This document shows positions 42,783 through 51,454 of a DNA stretch of 64,000 nt, one piece after another. This DNA comes from JBBROS01 sp965199595. Lineage in GTDB: Bacteria > Pseudomonadota > Alphaproteobacteria > Acetobacterales > Acetobacteraceae. The translations under genes and the position numbers were made by a program. The notes under the pieces were generated by a model. The model was not told where the DNA came from and did not search any database. It saw nothing but the letters and a program-made list of their open reading frames with translations. The DNA lies in NCBI GenBank assembly GCA_965199595.1, contig OZ241182.1:1798001-1862000 (forward strand). The letters run 5' to 3'. Positions within the stretch are counted from its first letter, which is position 1, and each line of letters begins with the position of its first letter.

Positions 42783-43769
42783 TTAGACGCCGTTGGTGAA
42801 GTCCAGCAGTTCCACGGCGGCGTACTGCTGCACGCCGGCGCCGGCCGAGAGGTAGCGGAAGGTGCCGGTGCCGCCGATGATGGTGGACTGGGCGGAATAG
42901 GTGAGGCCGGTGACGACGGTGTCCAGGCCGGGTCCGCCGTTGACGCTGATCGGGGTGCCGTTGGCGTAGATGATGTCGTCGCCCTCGCCGCCCGAGATCG
43001 CGTCGTTGCCGCCGTTGCTGTAGAACACGTCGTCCCCGCCGCTGCCGAACATCAGCTGGGCGGCAGCGGTGCCGATCTCGGTGAGGGATTCGGTGGGCGG
43101 GTTCCAGGTTTCGGCAAAGGGGTGGGCCGCGCCGGACCTTGTGCCGTAGAGCGCCTGGATCGCGGCGATGTCGAGTGGTCCCAGGGTGGCGGAGCGCAGG
43201 CCGGCATAGGCCATCACGGTCTGGCTGCCATTATCCAGCGCGGGGTCCAGCGTGTTGCCCGGGGTGTCGAACGGGTGCTTCAGGCCGAGCGCGTGCCCGA
43301 TCTCGTGGATGGCGACATGGGCGAAGTCGGTGGAGTAGGCCGGGTTGGTCTGGTAGCTGGTGTCGAAATAGACGTCGCCGCCCTGGGTGAGGAAGTTGCC
43401 GTAGATCTGCGGGTTGCCGCTGGCGTCCAGCAGGTTGCCGGTGCTCGGATAGTTGCCCAGCCCGGCCTCGCCGGTTTGGCCCATGGTGGAGAGGTTGTAC
43501 ACCCCGAACGTCAGGTCACCGGGAGTCGCGGTGGTTTCATAGAAGGTGATGCCGCTCACGGCCGCCCATTGCGCCAGGGCGGCGCGCACGGTGGTCTTTT
43601 CTGCGTCGTTCAGCGGGGTGAAGCTCGCGGCGGCGGCGGCGTTGCTGGACTGCAGATAGGACGTGGCGGTGCTGGAAAACGAGTAGGTCAGCACCACGGC
43701 CTGTCCGGCGGGGCCGCCGGTCCAGCTGCTGCCCGAGATCAGGGCGGTGTAATCCGTCACGACCGACAT
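42783..43769 (-). CDS. Serralysin-like (M10) metalloprotease with RTX repeats, C-terminally shortened
   Basis: A 328-residue protein with the full metzincin motif HEIGHALGLKH (155-165) and the Met-turn at M186 (SQTVMAYAG). RTX-type calcium repeats follow (GSGGDDVFYSNGGNDAISG, about 242-260, and GGEGDDIIYANG). There is no N-terminal signal peptide, as expected for type I secreted proteases. The frame stops at TAA after LLDFTNGV, just where related RTX proteins continue, and the same frame resumes with DLTTNTF. Homologues commonly read DFTNGVYDL-like here, so a Tyr codon (TAC/TAT) changed to TAA is the simplest cause; that is inference. Without the downstream part, the usual C-terminal secretion signal may be missing. 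Confidence 0.82.
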   Translation of the reverse strand: MSVVTDYTALISGSSWTGGPAGQAVVLTYSFSSTATSYLQSSNAAAAASFTPLNDAEKTTVRAALAQWAAVSGITFYETTATPGDLTFGVYNLSTMGQTGEAGLGNYPSTGNLLDASGNPQIYGNFLTQGGDVYFDTSYQTNPAYSTDFAHVAIHEIGHALGLKHPFDTPGNTLDPALDNGSQTVMAYAGLRSATLGPLDIAAIQALYGTRSGAAHPFAETWNPPTESLTEIGTAAAQLMFGSGGDDVFYSNGGNDAISGGEGDDIIYANGTPISVNGGPGLDTVVTGLTYSAQSTIIGGTGTFRYLSAGAGVQQYAAVELLDFTNGV

Positions 43770-43785
43770 GCACGCCTCGCGGAAA

Positions 43786-43806
43786 TGTGAGTTCTACTTA
43801 CTCACA
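43786..43806. promoter_or_regulatory. Perfect spaced dyad upstream of the metalloprotease
   Basis: TGTGAGT-N7-ACTCACA, ending 17 bases before the protease ATG. It is placed for an operator. Alternatively it is a weak terminator for the DUF445 gene upstream: on the minus strand it is followed by only TTT. Confidence 0.45.
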
Positions 43807-43839
43807 GCCCCGGCGCGCGCCAACTGGTTTGTTGCGCAG

Positions 43840-45108
43840 TCATGCCGCGACATGACCAAAGATCAGGCGCAGCAGCAGGAACAGCAATCCGCCGGCCAGG
43901 AAGCCGACCAGTGTGCCGTTCACGCGGACGAACTGCAGGTCCCGCCCCACGCGCAACTCCAGCTTGTCGGTGATCGTCGCGGTGTCCCAGCTTGCCACCA
44001 CGTCGGCGATGAAGTCCGAGAGCTGGCTCTGTGCGCTGGGCAGCAGCGTGGTGATGACGCCCTCGGCCGCCTGCTGCAGCCTGGTGCGGGCGTGGGTGTC
44101 CTCGGCCAGGAAGGTGCCGAGGTTGCCCAGCGCGCCCTCGATGACCGCGAAGGTGCGGCCGTTCGGGCGGGCGGCATCGGCCTCGATCGCCAGGCGCAGG
44201 CGGGACCAGACGTCCCACAGCCAGCCCTGCACCGTGGCGTGGGCGGCCACGCGGCGGATGGCGGCGCCGATCTCGGCAGCACGGGCCGGGTCGTGCTCCA
44301 TGCGGTCGATCTCGTGGCGCACCCATTCGTCGAAGGCGGCGCGCAGGCTGCTGCTCTCGGGATCGACGCGGTCCAGCTCCTCCCGCAGCGTGGCGAGCAC
44401 GCGGTTCGCGACCTGCGCGCCGATGGCCCAGCCGACCAGGCGGCCGCCCTGGCTGCGCACCTTGTCCTCGATGAACTGGTGCAGCTGCTCCTGCCGGTTG
44501 TCCATCAGGCTGCGCAGCTCGGTCATCAGGAAGGTGACGACCTCCTGGTGCCGCCCGCCTTCCACCAGGCCCCGCAGCGCGCGGGCCACCACCACGCCGG
44601 CCCCGGCGCCGCCGAGCAGGCGGGGGGCCAGCCGGGCCATGGTGCGCCGGGCCCGACCGTCCTCGATGGTGGCGAGCAGGCGCGGCAGCATCTCGGCCAG
44701 GGCCCGGGCGGCGGGCCTGGCGGCCTCCGGGTCCTGCAGGAAGCGGGCGATGATCGCCGAGATGTCGAGGCGCCCCAGCACGCGGCTGACCTCGGCCGGC
44801 GTGATCACGTGGCCGGCCACGAAGCGGCCCAGCGCGCGGCCCAGCCGGGCCTTCTGCTGCGGGATGATGGCGGTGTGCGGGATGGGCAGGCCGAGCGGGT
44901 GGCGGAACAGCGCCGTGACGGCGAACCAGTCCGCGATGCCGCCGACCAGACCGGCCTTGGCGCTGGCCTGCACCAGGTCCGCCCAGAAGCCCGGCGGCAG
45001 CGCGTAGCCGACGCCGACCAGGCCGGCCATGATGACGAGGAGGCCGGTGGCGAAGGCCTTGTGCCGGGCCAGGTCGCGGCGGAGGTCTTGGTCGGGATCG
45101 GTGAGCAT
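43840..45108 (-). CDS. DUF445 family membrane protein (YjiN-like)
   Basis: A 422-residue protein. Two hydrophobic segments lie near the N-terminus (TGLLVIMAGLVGVGYALPP and the SAKAGLVGGIADWFAVTALF region), the GGIADWFAVTALF stretch being the DUF445 hallmark with FRHPLGLPIPHTAIIP. The long middle is helical, and a last membrane segment is at the C-terminus (LVGFLAGGLLFLLLRLIFG). The function of the family is unknown. It is divergent from the ridA gene across 82 bases. Confidence 0.88.
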   Translation of the reverse strand: MLTDPDQDLRRDLARHKAFATGLLVIMAGLVGVGYALPPGFWADLVQASAKAGLVGGIADWFAVTALFRHPLGLPIPHTAIIPQQKARLGRALGRFVAGHVITPAEVSRVLGRLDISAIIARFLQDPEAARPAARALAEMLPRLLATIEDGRARRTMARLAPRLLGGAGAGVVVARALRGLVEGGRHQEVVTFLMTELRSLMDNRQEQLHQFIEDKVRSQGGRLVGWAIGAQVANRVLATLREELDRVDPESSSLRAAFDEWVRHEIDRMEHDPARAAEIGAAIRRVAAHATVQGWLWDVWSRLRLAIEADAARPNGRTFAVIEGALGNLGTFLAEDTHARTRLQQAAEGVITTLLPSAQSQLSDFIADVVASWDTATITDKLELRVGRDLQFVRVNGTLVGFLAGGLLFLLLRLIFGHVAA

Positions 45109-45190
45109 GAAGATAGCCTTAGCATGTCCGGCGTGGCTTCGCAGGCGGAGCGGCGCGGGCTAGGCTCGTGGTAACGAGGGAGACGCGACC

Positions 45191-45583
45191 ATGATCCGAC
45201 GCCTGGCCGAAGAGGCTCGCCTGTCCGGCGCCGTGGTGCATGCCGGCACCGTGTATCTGGCGGGCCAGGTGGCCGACGACGCAACGCTGGATGCGGAAGG
45301 TCAGACGGCCGACATCCTGCGCCAGATCGACGCGCTGCTGGCCGAGGCCGGTACCAGCAAGCAGTACCTGCTGAGCGTGCAGATCTTCCTGCGCGACCTC
45401 GCGGACTTCCCCGGTCTGAACCGCGCCTGGGATGCCTGGCTCGACCCGCGCGCCAAGCCGGCCCGCGCCACGGTCGAGGCACGGCTGGCCAACCCGGCCT
45501 GGCGGGTGGAGATCACCGGGATCGCCGCCCTGCCGCCGGTGTATCCGCGCCCGGCCCAGGCCAATGAGAGCCAGTTCGCATGA
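45191..45583 (+). CDS. RidA/YjgF-family enamine deaminase-like protein
   Basis: A 130-residue protein of the Rid superfamily. LVYLAGQV-like strand (HAGTVYLAGQV), TADILRQIDALLAEAGTS and ARATVEARL are typical; the arginine in PARATVEARL is the catalytic residue that binds the imine carboxylate. RidA proteins hydrolyse reactive enamines from PLP enzymes. A GAGGGAG site precedes the ATG. The gene overlaps the SGNH hydrolase by 4 bases (ATGA). Confidence 0.87.
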   Translation: MIRRLAEEARLSGAVVHAGTVYLAGQVADDATLDAEGQTADILRQIDALLAEAGTSKQYLLSVQIFLRDLADFPGLNRAWDAWLDPRAKPARATVEARLANPAWRVEITGIAALPPVYPRPAQANESQFA

Positions 45584-46959
45584 TCCGCCACGCCGCCCCG
45601 CTGCTGTTGATGATGCTGGCCGCCGTTCCCGTGGCCGCACAGGCGCAAAGCCAGAAATGGGTGACCAGCTGGGCCGCTTCGGTGCAGGGCCCCTATCCCT
45701 CGGGCAATGCCTCCGCCCAGCCCGAGCTGCGCTTCGCCCTGCCCTCGCAGGAGACGGGGGCGAAGGACCAGACCTTCCGCCTGGTGCTGAAGCCCGGCCT
45801 GTGGGGGCACACCATGCGGCTGCGCTTCAGCAACGCCTTCGGCCAGAAGCCGGTGACGTTCGACGGTGCGTTCCTGGGGATGCACACCAGCGGCGCGGCG
45901 CTGATGCCGGGCTCCAACCGCCCGATCACCTTTGCCGGCAAGAAAGCCGTGACCATCGCGCCGGGCGGCCAGGTGTGGTCCGACGCGGTGACGCTGCCCT
46001 GGGTCAGCAACGCGCAGGCGCCGGAGCTGATGGGCCGCAAGGTGGCGGTCAGCTTCCACGTCGCGAGCGAGACCGGGCCGCCGACCTGGCACGCGAAGGC
46101 GATGCAGACCAGCTACATCACCGCACAGGGCGCCGGTGCCCTGGGGGAGCTGGAGGATGAGAGCGCGTTCCCGAGCAGCACCACCAGCTGGTTCTTCCTG
46201 GACGCGCTGGACGTGCAGGCCCCGGCCGAGACCCGCGTGGTGGTCTGCCTCGGCGACAGCATCACCGACGGCACCGCCTCCACCCTGAATGGCGATGACC
46301 GCTGGCCGGATGTGCTGGCCCAGCGCCTGCGGGGCGCGGGCAGCGCCTATGCGGTGGTGAATGCCGGCATCGGCGGCAACCAGGTGATCGGGCCGGCGGA
46401 GTATGGACCCACCAAGCCGTTCCCCGGGGGGCCCTCGGCGCTGTCCCGGCTGGACCGGGACGTGCTGGGGCTCTCGGGGGTCACGCATGTGATCTGGCTG
46501 GAGGGCATCAACGATCTCAGCATCAACGGCAATGCGACGGCGAACCAGGTGATGGCCGGGTTGAAGGAGGGCGTGACCCGGCTGCGCGCCAAGCTGCCCG
46601 GCGTGCGGGTGATCGGCGCGACGCTCACCAGCATCGTCGGCACCACCAGCCCGGCGCATCTGCCGCCCGAGGTGGAGCAGAAACGGCGGGCGCTGAACGC
46701 GATGATCCGCGAGAGCAAGGGCGTGTTCGACGGCGTGATCGACTTCGACCGTGCCACCGCCGACACCGCCAGCGGCGCGATGCGGCCGGAGTTCATCCCC
46801 GGCAGCACCACCGGCGGCAACGGCGACGGGCTGCACCCGAACCGGGCCGGCTACCTGGCCATGGGCAACGCCATCGACCTGCGGCTGCTGACCGCGCCTG
46901 CCAGCCGGCCGGCCCGTGCCCCGCGCGCGGCGCCGCGCCCGGCGGCGGAGGGCGGCTAA
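45580..46959 (+). CDS. Secreted SGNH/GDSL hydrolase
   Basis: A 459-residue exported esterase or lipase-like protein. The signal peptide is residues 1-22 (LLLMMLAAVPVAAQA). A beta-rich N-terminal part (about 25-215) precedes the SGNH domain, with the nucleophile S227 in GDSITDG, GIGGN, the Asn in GIND and the His in DGLHPN. All four catalytic blocks are intact. Similar two-part proteins are annotated as secreted carbohydrate or rhamnogalacturonan acetylesterase-like; the substrate is not established. The C-terminal 20 residues are Ala/Pro/Arg-rich. Confidence 0.87.
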   Translation: MIRHAAPLLLMMLAAVPVAAQAQSQKWVTSWAASVQGPYPSGNASAQPELRFALPSQETGAKDQTFRLVLKPGLWGHTMRLRFSNAFGQKPVTFDGAFLGMHTSGAALMPGSNRPITFAGKKAVTIAPGGQVWSDAVTLPWVSNAQAPELMGRKVAVSFHVASETGPPTWHAKAMQTSYITAQGAGALGELEDESAFPSSTTSWFFLDALDVQAPAETRVVVCLGDSITDGTASTLNGDDRWPDVLAQRLRGAGSAYAVVNAGIGGNQVIGPAEYGPTKPFPGGPSALSRLDRDVLGLSGVTHVIWLEGINDLSINGNATANQVMAGLKEGVTRLRAKLPGVRVIGATLTSIVGTTSPAHLPPEVEQKRRALNAMIRESKGVFDGVIDFDRATADTASGAMRPEFIPGSTTGGNGDGLHPNRAGYLAMGNAIDLRLLTAPASRPARAPRAAPRPAAEGG

Positions 46960-46965
46960 CGCGCC

Positions 46966-47775
46966 ATGAGCTACACCGATGTGATCGGCCGCAGCCAGGC
47001 CAGCGAGGACGAGGTCTCGCCGCGGCTGGTCCGTGGGCTGGCAGCGACACTGGCCGTTCCGGTGCCCGCCGTGCTGCCGCCGCTATGGCACTGGATGCTG
47101 TTCCAGGACTGGGTGCCGCAGGACGGGCTGGGGCCGGACGGGCACCCGAGGCGGGGCGGGTTCCTGCCGCCCGTGCACGACCTGCCGCGGCGCATGTGGG
47201 CCGGCGGGCGGCTCAGCTTCCATGCGCCGCTGCGGCCCGGCGATGCGGTGCGCCGCACCAGCGTGATCGAGAACGTGATGGAGAAGACCGGCGGCAGCGG
47301 CCGGCTGGTGTTCGTTACCGTGGCGCATCGCATCGAGGGGCCGGCCGGCCTCGCGATCGAGGAGCGGCAGGACATCGTCTATCGCGGCGCCGAGGGGGCG
47401 GCGGTGAAGCCCGCCGCCGCAGCCCCGGCCGCCCCGGCGGGTGCGTTGCGGCACCTGGTGACGCCCGACCCGGTGCTGCTGTTCCGCTACTCCGCGCTGA
47501 CCGGGAACGGACACCGTATCCATTACGACATGGACTACGTGCGGCAGGAGGAAGGCTATCCCGGGCTGATCGTGCATGGCCCCTTGCAGGCGACCTGGTT
47601 GGCCCGGCTGTTATCGGACCGGACGCTGCGCAGCTTCGCGTTCCGCGGCCAACGGCCGGCGTTTCACGGGACACCGCTCACGCTTGAGGGCTGGGCGGCT
47701 GGCGATGGCTGGTCGTTGCGCACGCTCGATGGATCGGGCGCCGTGTGCATGGCGGCGGAGGCGACGCTTGCCTAG
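46966..47775 (+). CDS. MaoC-like hydratase of the HTD2 / mesaconyl-C4-CoA hydratase family
   Basis: A 269-residue protein with two hot-dog parts. The first (about 1-140) has the FAS1-like dehydratase N-domain pattern, with GGRLSFHAPLRPGDAVRRTS. The second has LLFRYSALTGNGHRIHYDMDY, which carries the hydratase-2 type aspartate/histidine site, and LIVHGPLQATWL. The family hydrates enoyl-CoA substrates such as mesaconyl-C4-CoA or itaconyl-CoA. It lies 6 bases after the SGNH hydrolase and 12 before the MBL gene. Confidence 0.8.
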   Translation: MSYTDVIGRSQASEDEVSPRLVRGLAATLAVPVPAVLPPLWHWMLFQDWVPQDGLGPDGHPRRGGFLPPVHDLPRRMWAGGRLSFHAPLRPGDAVRRTSVIENVMEKTGGSGRLVFVTVAHRIEGPAGLAIEERQDIVYRGAEGAAVKPAAAAPAAPAGALRHLVTPDPVLLFRYSALTGNGHRIHYDMDYVRQEEGYPGLIVHGPLQATWLARLLSDRTLRSFAFRGQRPAFHGTPLTLEGWAAGDGWSLRTLDGSGAVCMAAEATLA

Positions 47776-47787
47776 CTGGGCGGCGGC

Positions 47788-48606
47788 ATGAGCTTCCTCA
47801 CCGAACCGGAGCCCTTGCGCGGGGTGCCGGAGGTGGTGGCGCCCGGCATCCGTCGCGTGGTGGCGCCGAACCCGAGCCAGATGACGTACTGGGGCACCAA
47901 CACCTATCTCATCGATGCGCCCGGCGGCGTGCTGATCCTCGATCCCGGCCCGGATGACGCCAGCCATGTGGCCGCCGTGCTGGCCGCAGCCCGGGCGCCG
48001 GTGCTGGGCATCCTGCAAAGCCACACGCACCACGACCACCTGGGTGCCACGGCGGCGGTGAAGCAAGCGACCGGCGCGCCCGTTCATGGCTGGCATCGCC
48101 CCGGCGTGCCGCATTTCAAGCCGGATGTGCGGTTGCAGAACCTGGATCGGGTGGGGGCCTGGCAGGCGCTGCATACGCCGGGCCATGCGTCGGACCATCT
48201 GTGCTTTGCCGGACCAGGGGGGGTGTTGTTCAGCGCGGACCATGTGATGGGCTGGTCCAGCAGCATCGTATCGCCGCCGGATGGCAGCATGCCGGCCTAC
48301 TTCGCCAGCCTGGAGCGGCTGCTACTGCGGCAGGAGACGCTGTATCTGCCGGGTCATGGACCGCCGCTGACCACGCCGCACGCCTTCACGCAAGACCTGC
48401 TGCGGCACCGGCAGATGCGGGAGGCGCAGATCCTGGCGGCACTCGGCGACGAGCCGCAGACGACGCGGGCGCTGATGGAGCGGCTGTACTCCCAGATCGA
48501 TCCCACGCTCCAGCGTGCGGCGGAGCGCAACGTGGTAGCACATCTGGATAAGCTGTCCGGCGAGGGGCGGGCGGTGTTGCGCGATGATGGCTGGGTGGCG
48601 GCCTGA
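47788..48606 (+). CDS. Metallo-beta-lactamase-fold hydrolase (LACTB2-like)
   Basis: A 272-residue protein with the metal motif HTHHDH (residues 79-84, giving H79, H81, D83, H84), then HTPGHASDHLCF and LFSADHVMGW. The C-terminal helical domain (about 200-272) is the winged-helix part found in LACTB2-like proteins. Substrates of this group include RNA and thioesters, so the role here is open. It is the last gene of the run from ridA. Confidence 0.85.
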   Translation: MSFLTEPEPLRGVPEVVAPGIRRVVAPNPSQMTYWGTNTYLIDAPGGVLILDPGPDDASHVAAVLAAARAPVLGILQSHTHHDHLGATAAVKQATGAPVHGWHRPGVPHFKPDVRLQNLDRVGAWQALHTPGHASDHLCFAGPGGVLFSADHVMGWSSSIVSPPDGSMPAYFASLERLLLRQETLYLPGHGPPLTTPHAFTQDLLRHRQMREAQILAALGDEPQTTRALMERLYSQIDPTLQRAAERNVVAHLDKLSGEGRAVLRDDGWVAA

Positions 48607-48731
48607 ACGAGCCGCCGGACAGCTTGGGCTTCAGAACGTTGGGCGGGGCCGGTGCCAATGAGGGGGTCGGCGCCATGCGCGCCCTCGTTGCGCCAGGCGA
48701 GGCATGATTCAGCCGGCCGGCCGGCCGTATT

Positions 48732-48760
48732 GCATCACATCGCGCAAGTCTGTGTGATGC
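48732..48760. terminator. Hairpin between convergent genes
   Basis: GCATCACA and TGTGATGC are perfect 8-base arms around a 13-base loop, lying between the MBL stop (48606) and the stop of the minus-strand small gene (48778). No T-run is visible. Confidence 0.45.
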
Positions 48761-48777
48761 GTCACGATCGGGGCCGT

Positions 48778-49128
48778 TCAGTTCGGCGCGAACGGCATCC
48801 GCAGGTTGAAGCCCACCCCCGGCTTGACCCGGCGCTCCTGCTCGCTGGTGGCGGTGGAGCCCTTGGAGAAGCCGTCGCCGCGATAGGTGTCGTTGCGGTT
48901 GAACAGGCTGGGGCGCACGCTTGGCTCGTTGCTGGCCCGCGGCGCCGGCACGTCATCCAGGTCTCGGTTCGGCAGCGGCGCGGGCTGGAACCCGACGGGC
49001 GGCGGCACGGCGGGCGGCCGTGGCGGAACGGGTGTCAGCGGGTTCGAGGGGACCTGCAGCGTGATCCCCTGCTGCGGCCCCGCGGCCATCAACGGAAGCA
49101 GCAGCACGAACAGCAGAATGCGCCTCAT
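48778..49128 (-). CDS. Small secreted proline-rich hypothetical protein
   Basis: A 116-residue product with a signal peptide (RRILLFVLLLPLMAAGP at the N-terminus), then a proline-rich section (PVPPRPPAVPPPVGFQPAP) and a charged C-terminal part. I recognise no family. The ATG overlaps the NUDIX stop (TGATG), and GGAGG lies 9-10 bases upstream, so it is translationally coupled. An in-frame GTG one codon earlier is also possible. A periplasmic location is likely. Confidence 0.65.
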   Translation of the reverse strand: MRRILLFVLLLPLMAAGPQQGITLQVPSNPLTPVPPRPPAVPPPVGFQPAPLPNRDLDDVPAPRASNEPSVRPSLFNRNDTYRGDGFSKGSTATSEQERRVKPGVGFNLRMPFAPN

Positions 49129-49673
49129 CACGCGACCTCCGCCAAACGATTGACACCACGCGGGTCCGACGCCGGGTTCGTGTCCGGCACGCCGGGCGGC
49201 GCGTCACCAAGGGCGCGCCAAGCCTTCAGTGCCCAGACGACGGTGGGGAAGGCGATCTCATTCCATGGAATGTCGGCCCAGGAAAACAGCGCCACCTCCA
49301 GGCTCTCCGGCCCGGCGGCGAAGCGCGGCTCCCCGTCGAAACGGGCGCGATGGATCAACTGCACCTGGCCGATGCGGGCGATGCTGTAGACGGCGAGCAG
49401 CCCGTCCAGCACGATCCGCGCCTCGGCCTCCTCCCAGACTTCCCGCATCGCGCCTTCGCCCACGGTCTCGTCCAGCTCCATGTAGCCGGCCGGCAACGTC
49501 CAGAACCCGCGCCGCGGCTCGATGGCCCGGCGGCACAGCAGCACCTGCTCGCCATGCGCCACCACGGCCCCGGTGACGATCCTGGGGTTCCGGTAATCGA
49601 CGAATCCACACTCCGTGCACACGGCACGCTCAAGCGTGTCCCCCTCGGGGATGCTGCGGACGAAGCTCGGCAT
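49128..49673 (-). CDS. NUDIX hydrolase with N-terminal zinc-ribbon-like segment
   Basis: A 181-residue protein. The N-terminus has the CTECGFVDYRNP motif (one CxxC pair), found in NADH-pyrophosphatase-like NUDIX proteins. The NUDIX box GYMELDETVGEGAMREVWEEA is intact, in part as G-x5-E-x7-REVWEE. The ATG at 49673 starts at the family N-terminus (MPSFVRSIPEGDTLERAV); a GTG at 49739 is an alternative lying inside the acyl-CoA ligase gene. The likely substrate is a nucleotide, perhaps NADH or an ADP-ribose compound. Confidence 0.8.
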   Translation of the reverse strand: MPSFVRSIPEGDTLERAVCTECGFVDYRNPRIVTGAVVAHGEQVLLCRRAIEPRRGFWTLPAGYMELDETVGEGAMREVWEEAEARIVLDGLLAVYSIARIGQVQLIHRARFDGEPRFAAGPESLEVALFSWADIPWNEIAFPTVVWALKAWRALGDAPPGVPDTNPASDPRGVNRLAEVA

Positions 49674-49704
49674 TCGATAATCCTGCGGCAGGGGGCGCTC
49701 GGGT

Positions 49705-51405
49705 TCAAGCGGTGCGGGCGGCTTCCAGGCCAAGTTCACGCTGCATTGACTCGCGCATGAGGAATTTCTGCATCTTTCCGGTCACGGTCATCGGGAACTC
49801 GTCGACGAAGCGCACGTAGCGCGGCACCTTCTGGTGGGCGATCCTGCCGCGGCAATAGGCCCGGATGTCCTCCTCGCTGACCACCGCCTCGGCGCGCAGC
49901 TTCACCCAGGCGCAAAGCTCCTCGCCATAGCGCGGGTCCGGCACGCCGAACACCTGCACGTCCTGGATGGCGGGGTGGCCATACAGGAACTCCTCCACCT
50001 CCCGCGGATAGACGTTCTCGCCACCGCGGATCACCACGTCCTTGATGCGCCCCACGATGTTGCAGAAGCCGTCCGCGTCGATCACGGCCAGGTCGCCGGT
50101 GTGCATCCAGCGGGCGGCGTCGATGACGGTGGCGGTGCGCGCCGGGTCCGCCCAGTAGCCGAGCATCACGCTGTAGCCGCGGGTGCACAGCTCGCCGGAG
50201 GTGCCGCGCGGCACGATGGCGCCCTCCGCGTCGACGATTTTCACCTCGAGATGCGGATGGATGCGCCCCACGGTGCTGACCCGGCGCTCCAGCGGATCAT
50301 CGGCGGAGCTTTGGAAGCTGACCGGGCTGGTCTCCGTCATGCCGTAGCAGATGGTGATCTCGCGCAGGTGCATGCGCTCCACAGCGCGCTTCATTACCTC
50401 GATGGGGCAGGGGGAGCCCGCCATGATGCCGGTGCGCAGGCTGCCGAGGTCGAAGCGGGCGAACTCCGGGTGGTCCATCTCCGCGATGAACATGGTGGGC
50501 ACGCCGTGCAGACCGGTGCAGCGCTCCTCCGCCACGGTTTCCAGCACCGCCAGCGGATCGAACCCCTCGCCGGGATACACCATGGTGGCGCCGTGGGTGG
50601 TGCAGGCCAGGTTGCCCAGCACCATGCCGAAGCAGTGATACAGCGGCACCGGGATGCACAGCCTGTCCGCCTCGCTCAGCCGCATGGCCCGGCCGATGAA
50701 CAGCCCGTTGTTCAGGATGTTGTGGTGGGTGAGCGTCGCGCCTTTCGGTGCCCCGGTGGTGCCGGAGGTGAACTGGATGTTGATGGGGTCGTCGAACTGC
50801 AGCAGCGGCTGCAGCCGGGCCAGCTCCGCCCGGTGTTCGGCGCCGGCCAGGCCGGAGACGGCGGCAAAGGGGATGGTGCCCGGGCTCGCTTGGGGGCTCT
50901 CGCCGCCGATCTGGATCACCAGGCGCAACGCCGGCAGCCGGGCCGCGTGCAGGGCGCCCGGGGTGCAGCCGGCCAGCTCCGGCAGCAGCTCGTTCAGCAT
51001 GCCCATGTAGTCGCTGGTCTTGAACCGCGTGGCCGAGACCAGCGCCTTGCAGCCCACCATGGACAGCGCGAACTCCAGCTCCGTCACGCGATAGGATGGG
51101 TTGATGTTGACCAGGATGATCCCGGCCTTGGCGGTGGCGAACTGCGTCACCACCCACTCGGCGTTGTTCAAGGACCAGATGCCGAGGCGGTCCCCCTTGG
51201 TCAGCCCCAACGCCAGCAGCCCGGCGGCGAAGGCCTCGGCACGCTCCACCAGCTCGCGGTAGGTCCAGCGCACCGCCTGGCTGCGGACGATCAGCGCCAG
51301 GGTCTCGGGCACGCGGGCGGCGGTGCGGTCGAGGTTCTGGCCCAGCGTCTCACCCAGCAGCGGAATGTCGACGGCGCCGTGCACGTAACTTGGAAGCGTG
51401 GTCAT
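49705..51405 (-). CDS. Acyl-CoA synthetase (AMP-forming ligase)
   Basis: A 566-residue adenylate-forming enzyme. The motifs are complete: QFTSGTTGAPKGATLTHHN (P-loop), YGMTETSP, TGDLAVIDADGF, GRIKDVVIRGGENVYP and the lysine in TVTGKMQKF. Length and sequence suit the medium-chain or branched-chain fatty acyl-CoA ligase group (FadD/LiuE-like). It is divergent from isovaleryl-CoA dehydrogenase across 49 bases, which favours a leucine or branched-chain acid pathway role (inference). Substrate unproven. Confidence 0.88.
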   Translation of the reverse strand: MTTLPSYVHGAVDIPLLGETLGQNLDRTAARVPETLALIVRSQAVRWTYRELVERAEAFAAGLLALGLTKGDRLGIWSLNNAEWVVTQFATAKAGIILVNINPSYRVTELEFALSMVGCKALVSATRFKTSDYMGMLNELLPELAGCTPGALHAARLPALRLVIQIGGESPQASPGTIPFAAVSGLAGAEHRAELARLQPLLQFDDPINIQFTSGTTGAPKGATLTHHNILNNGLFIGRAMRLSEADRLCIPVPLYHCFGMVLGNLACTTHGATMVYPGEGFDPLAVLETVAEERCTGLHGVPTMFIAEMDHPEFARFDLGSLRTGIMAGSPCPIEVMKRAVERMHLREITICYGMTETSPVSFQSSADDPLERRVSTVGRIHPHLEVKIVDAEGAIVPRGTSGELCTRGYSVMLGYWADPARTATVIDAARWMHTGDLAVIDADGFCNIVGRIKDVVIRGGENVYPREVEEFLYGHPAIQDVQVFGVPDPRYGEELCAWVKLRAEAVVSEEDIRAYCRGRIAHQKVPRYVRFVDEFPMTVTGKMQKFLMRESMQRELGLEAARTA

Positions 51406-51454
51406 CCGCGGTTTCCACCCCTATTATTGGAGGGAAGACAAAAGGAAACGCCTC

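Noticed and set aside
48713..48727. CCGG-rich alternating palindrome suggesting a repeat element
   Set aside because: A short run of (GGCC)n is common at this GC content; no second copy or flanking duplication was seen.
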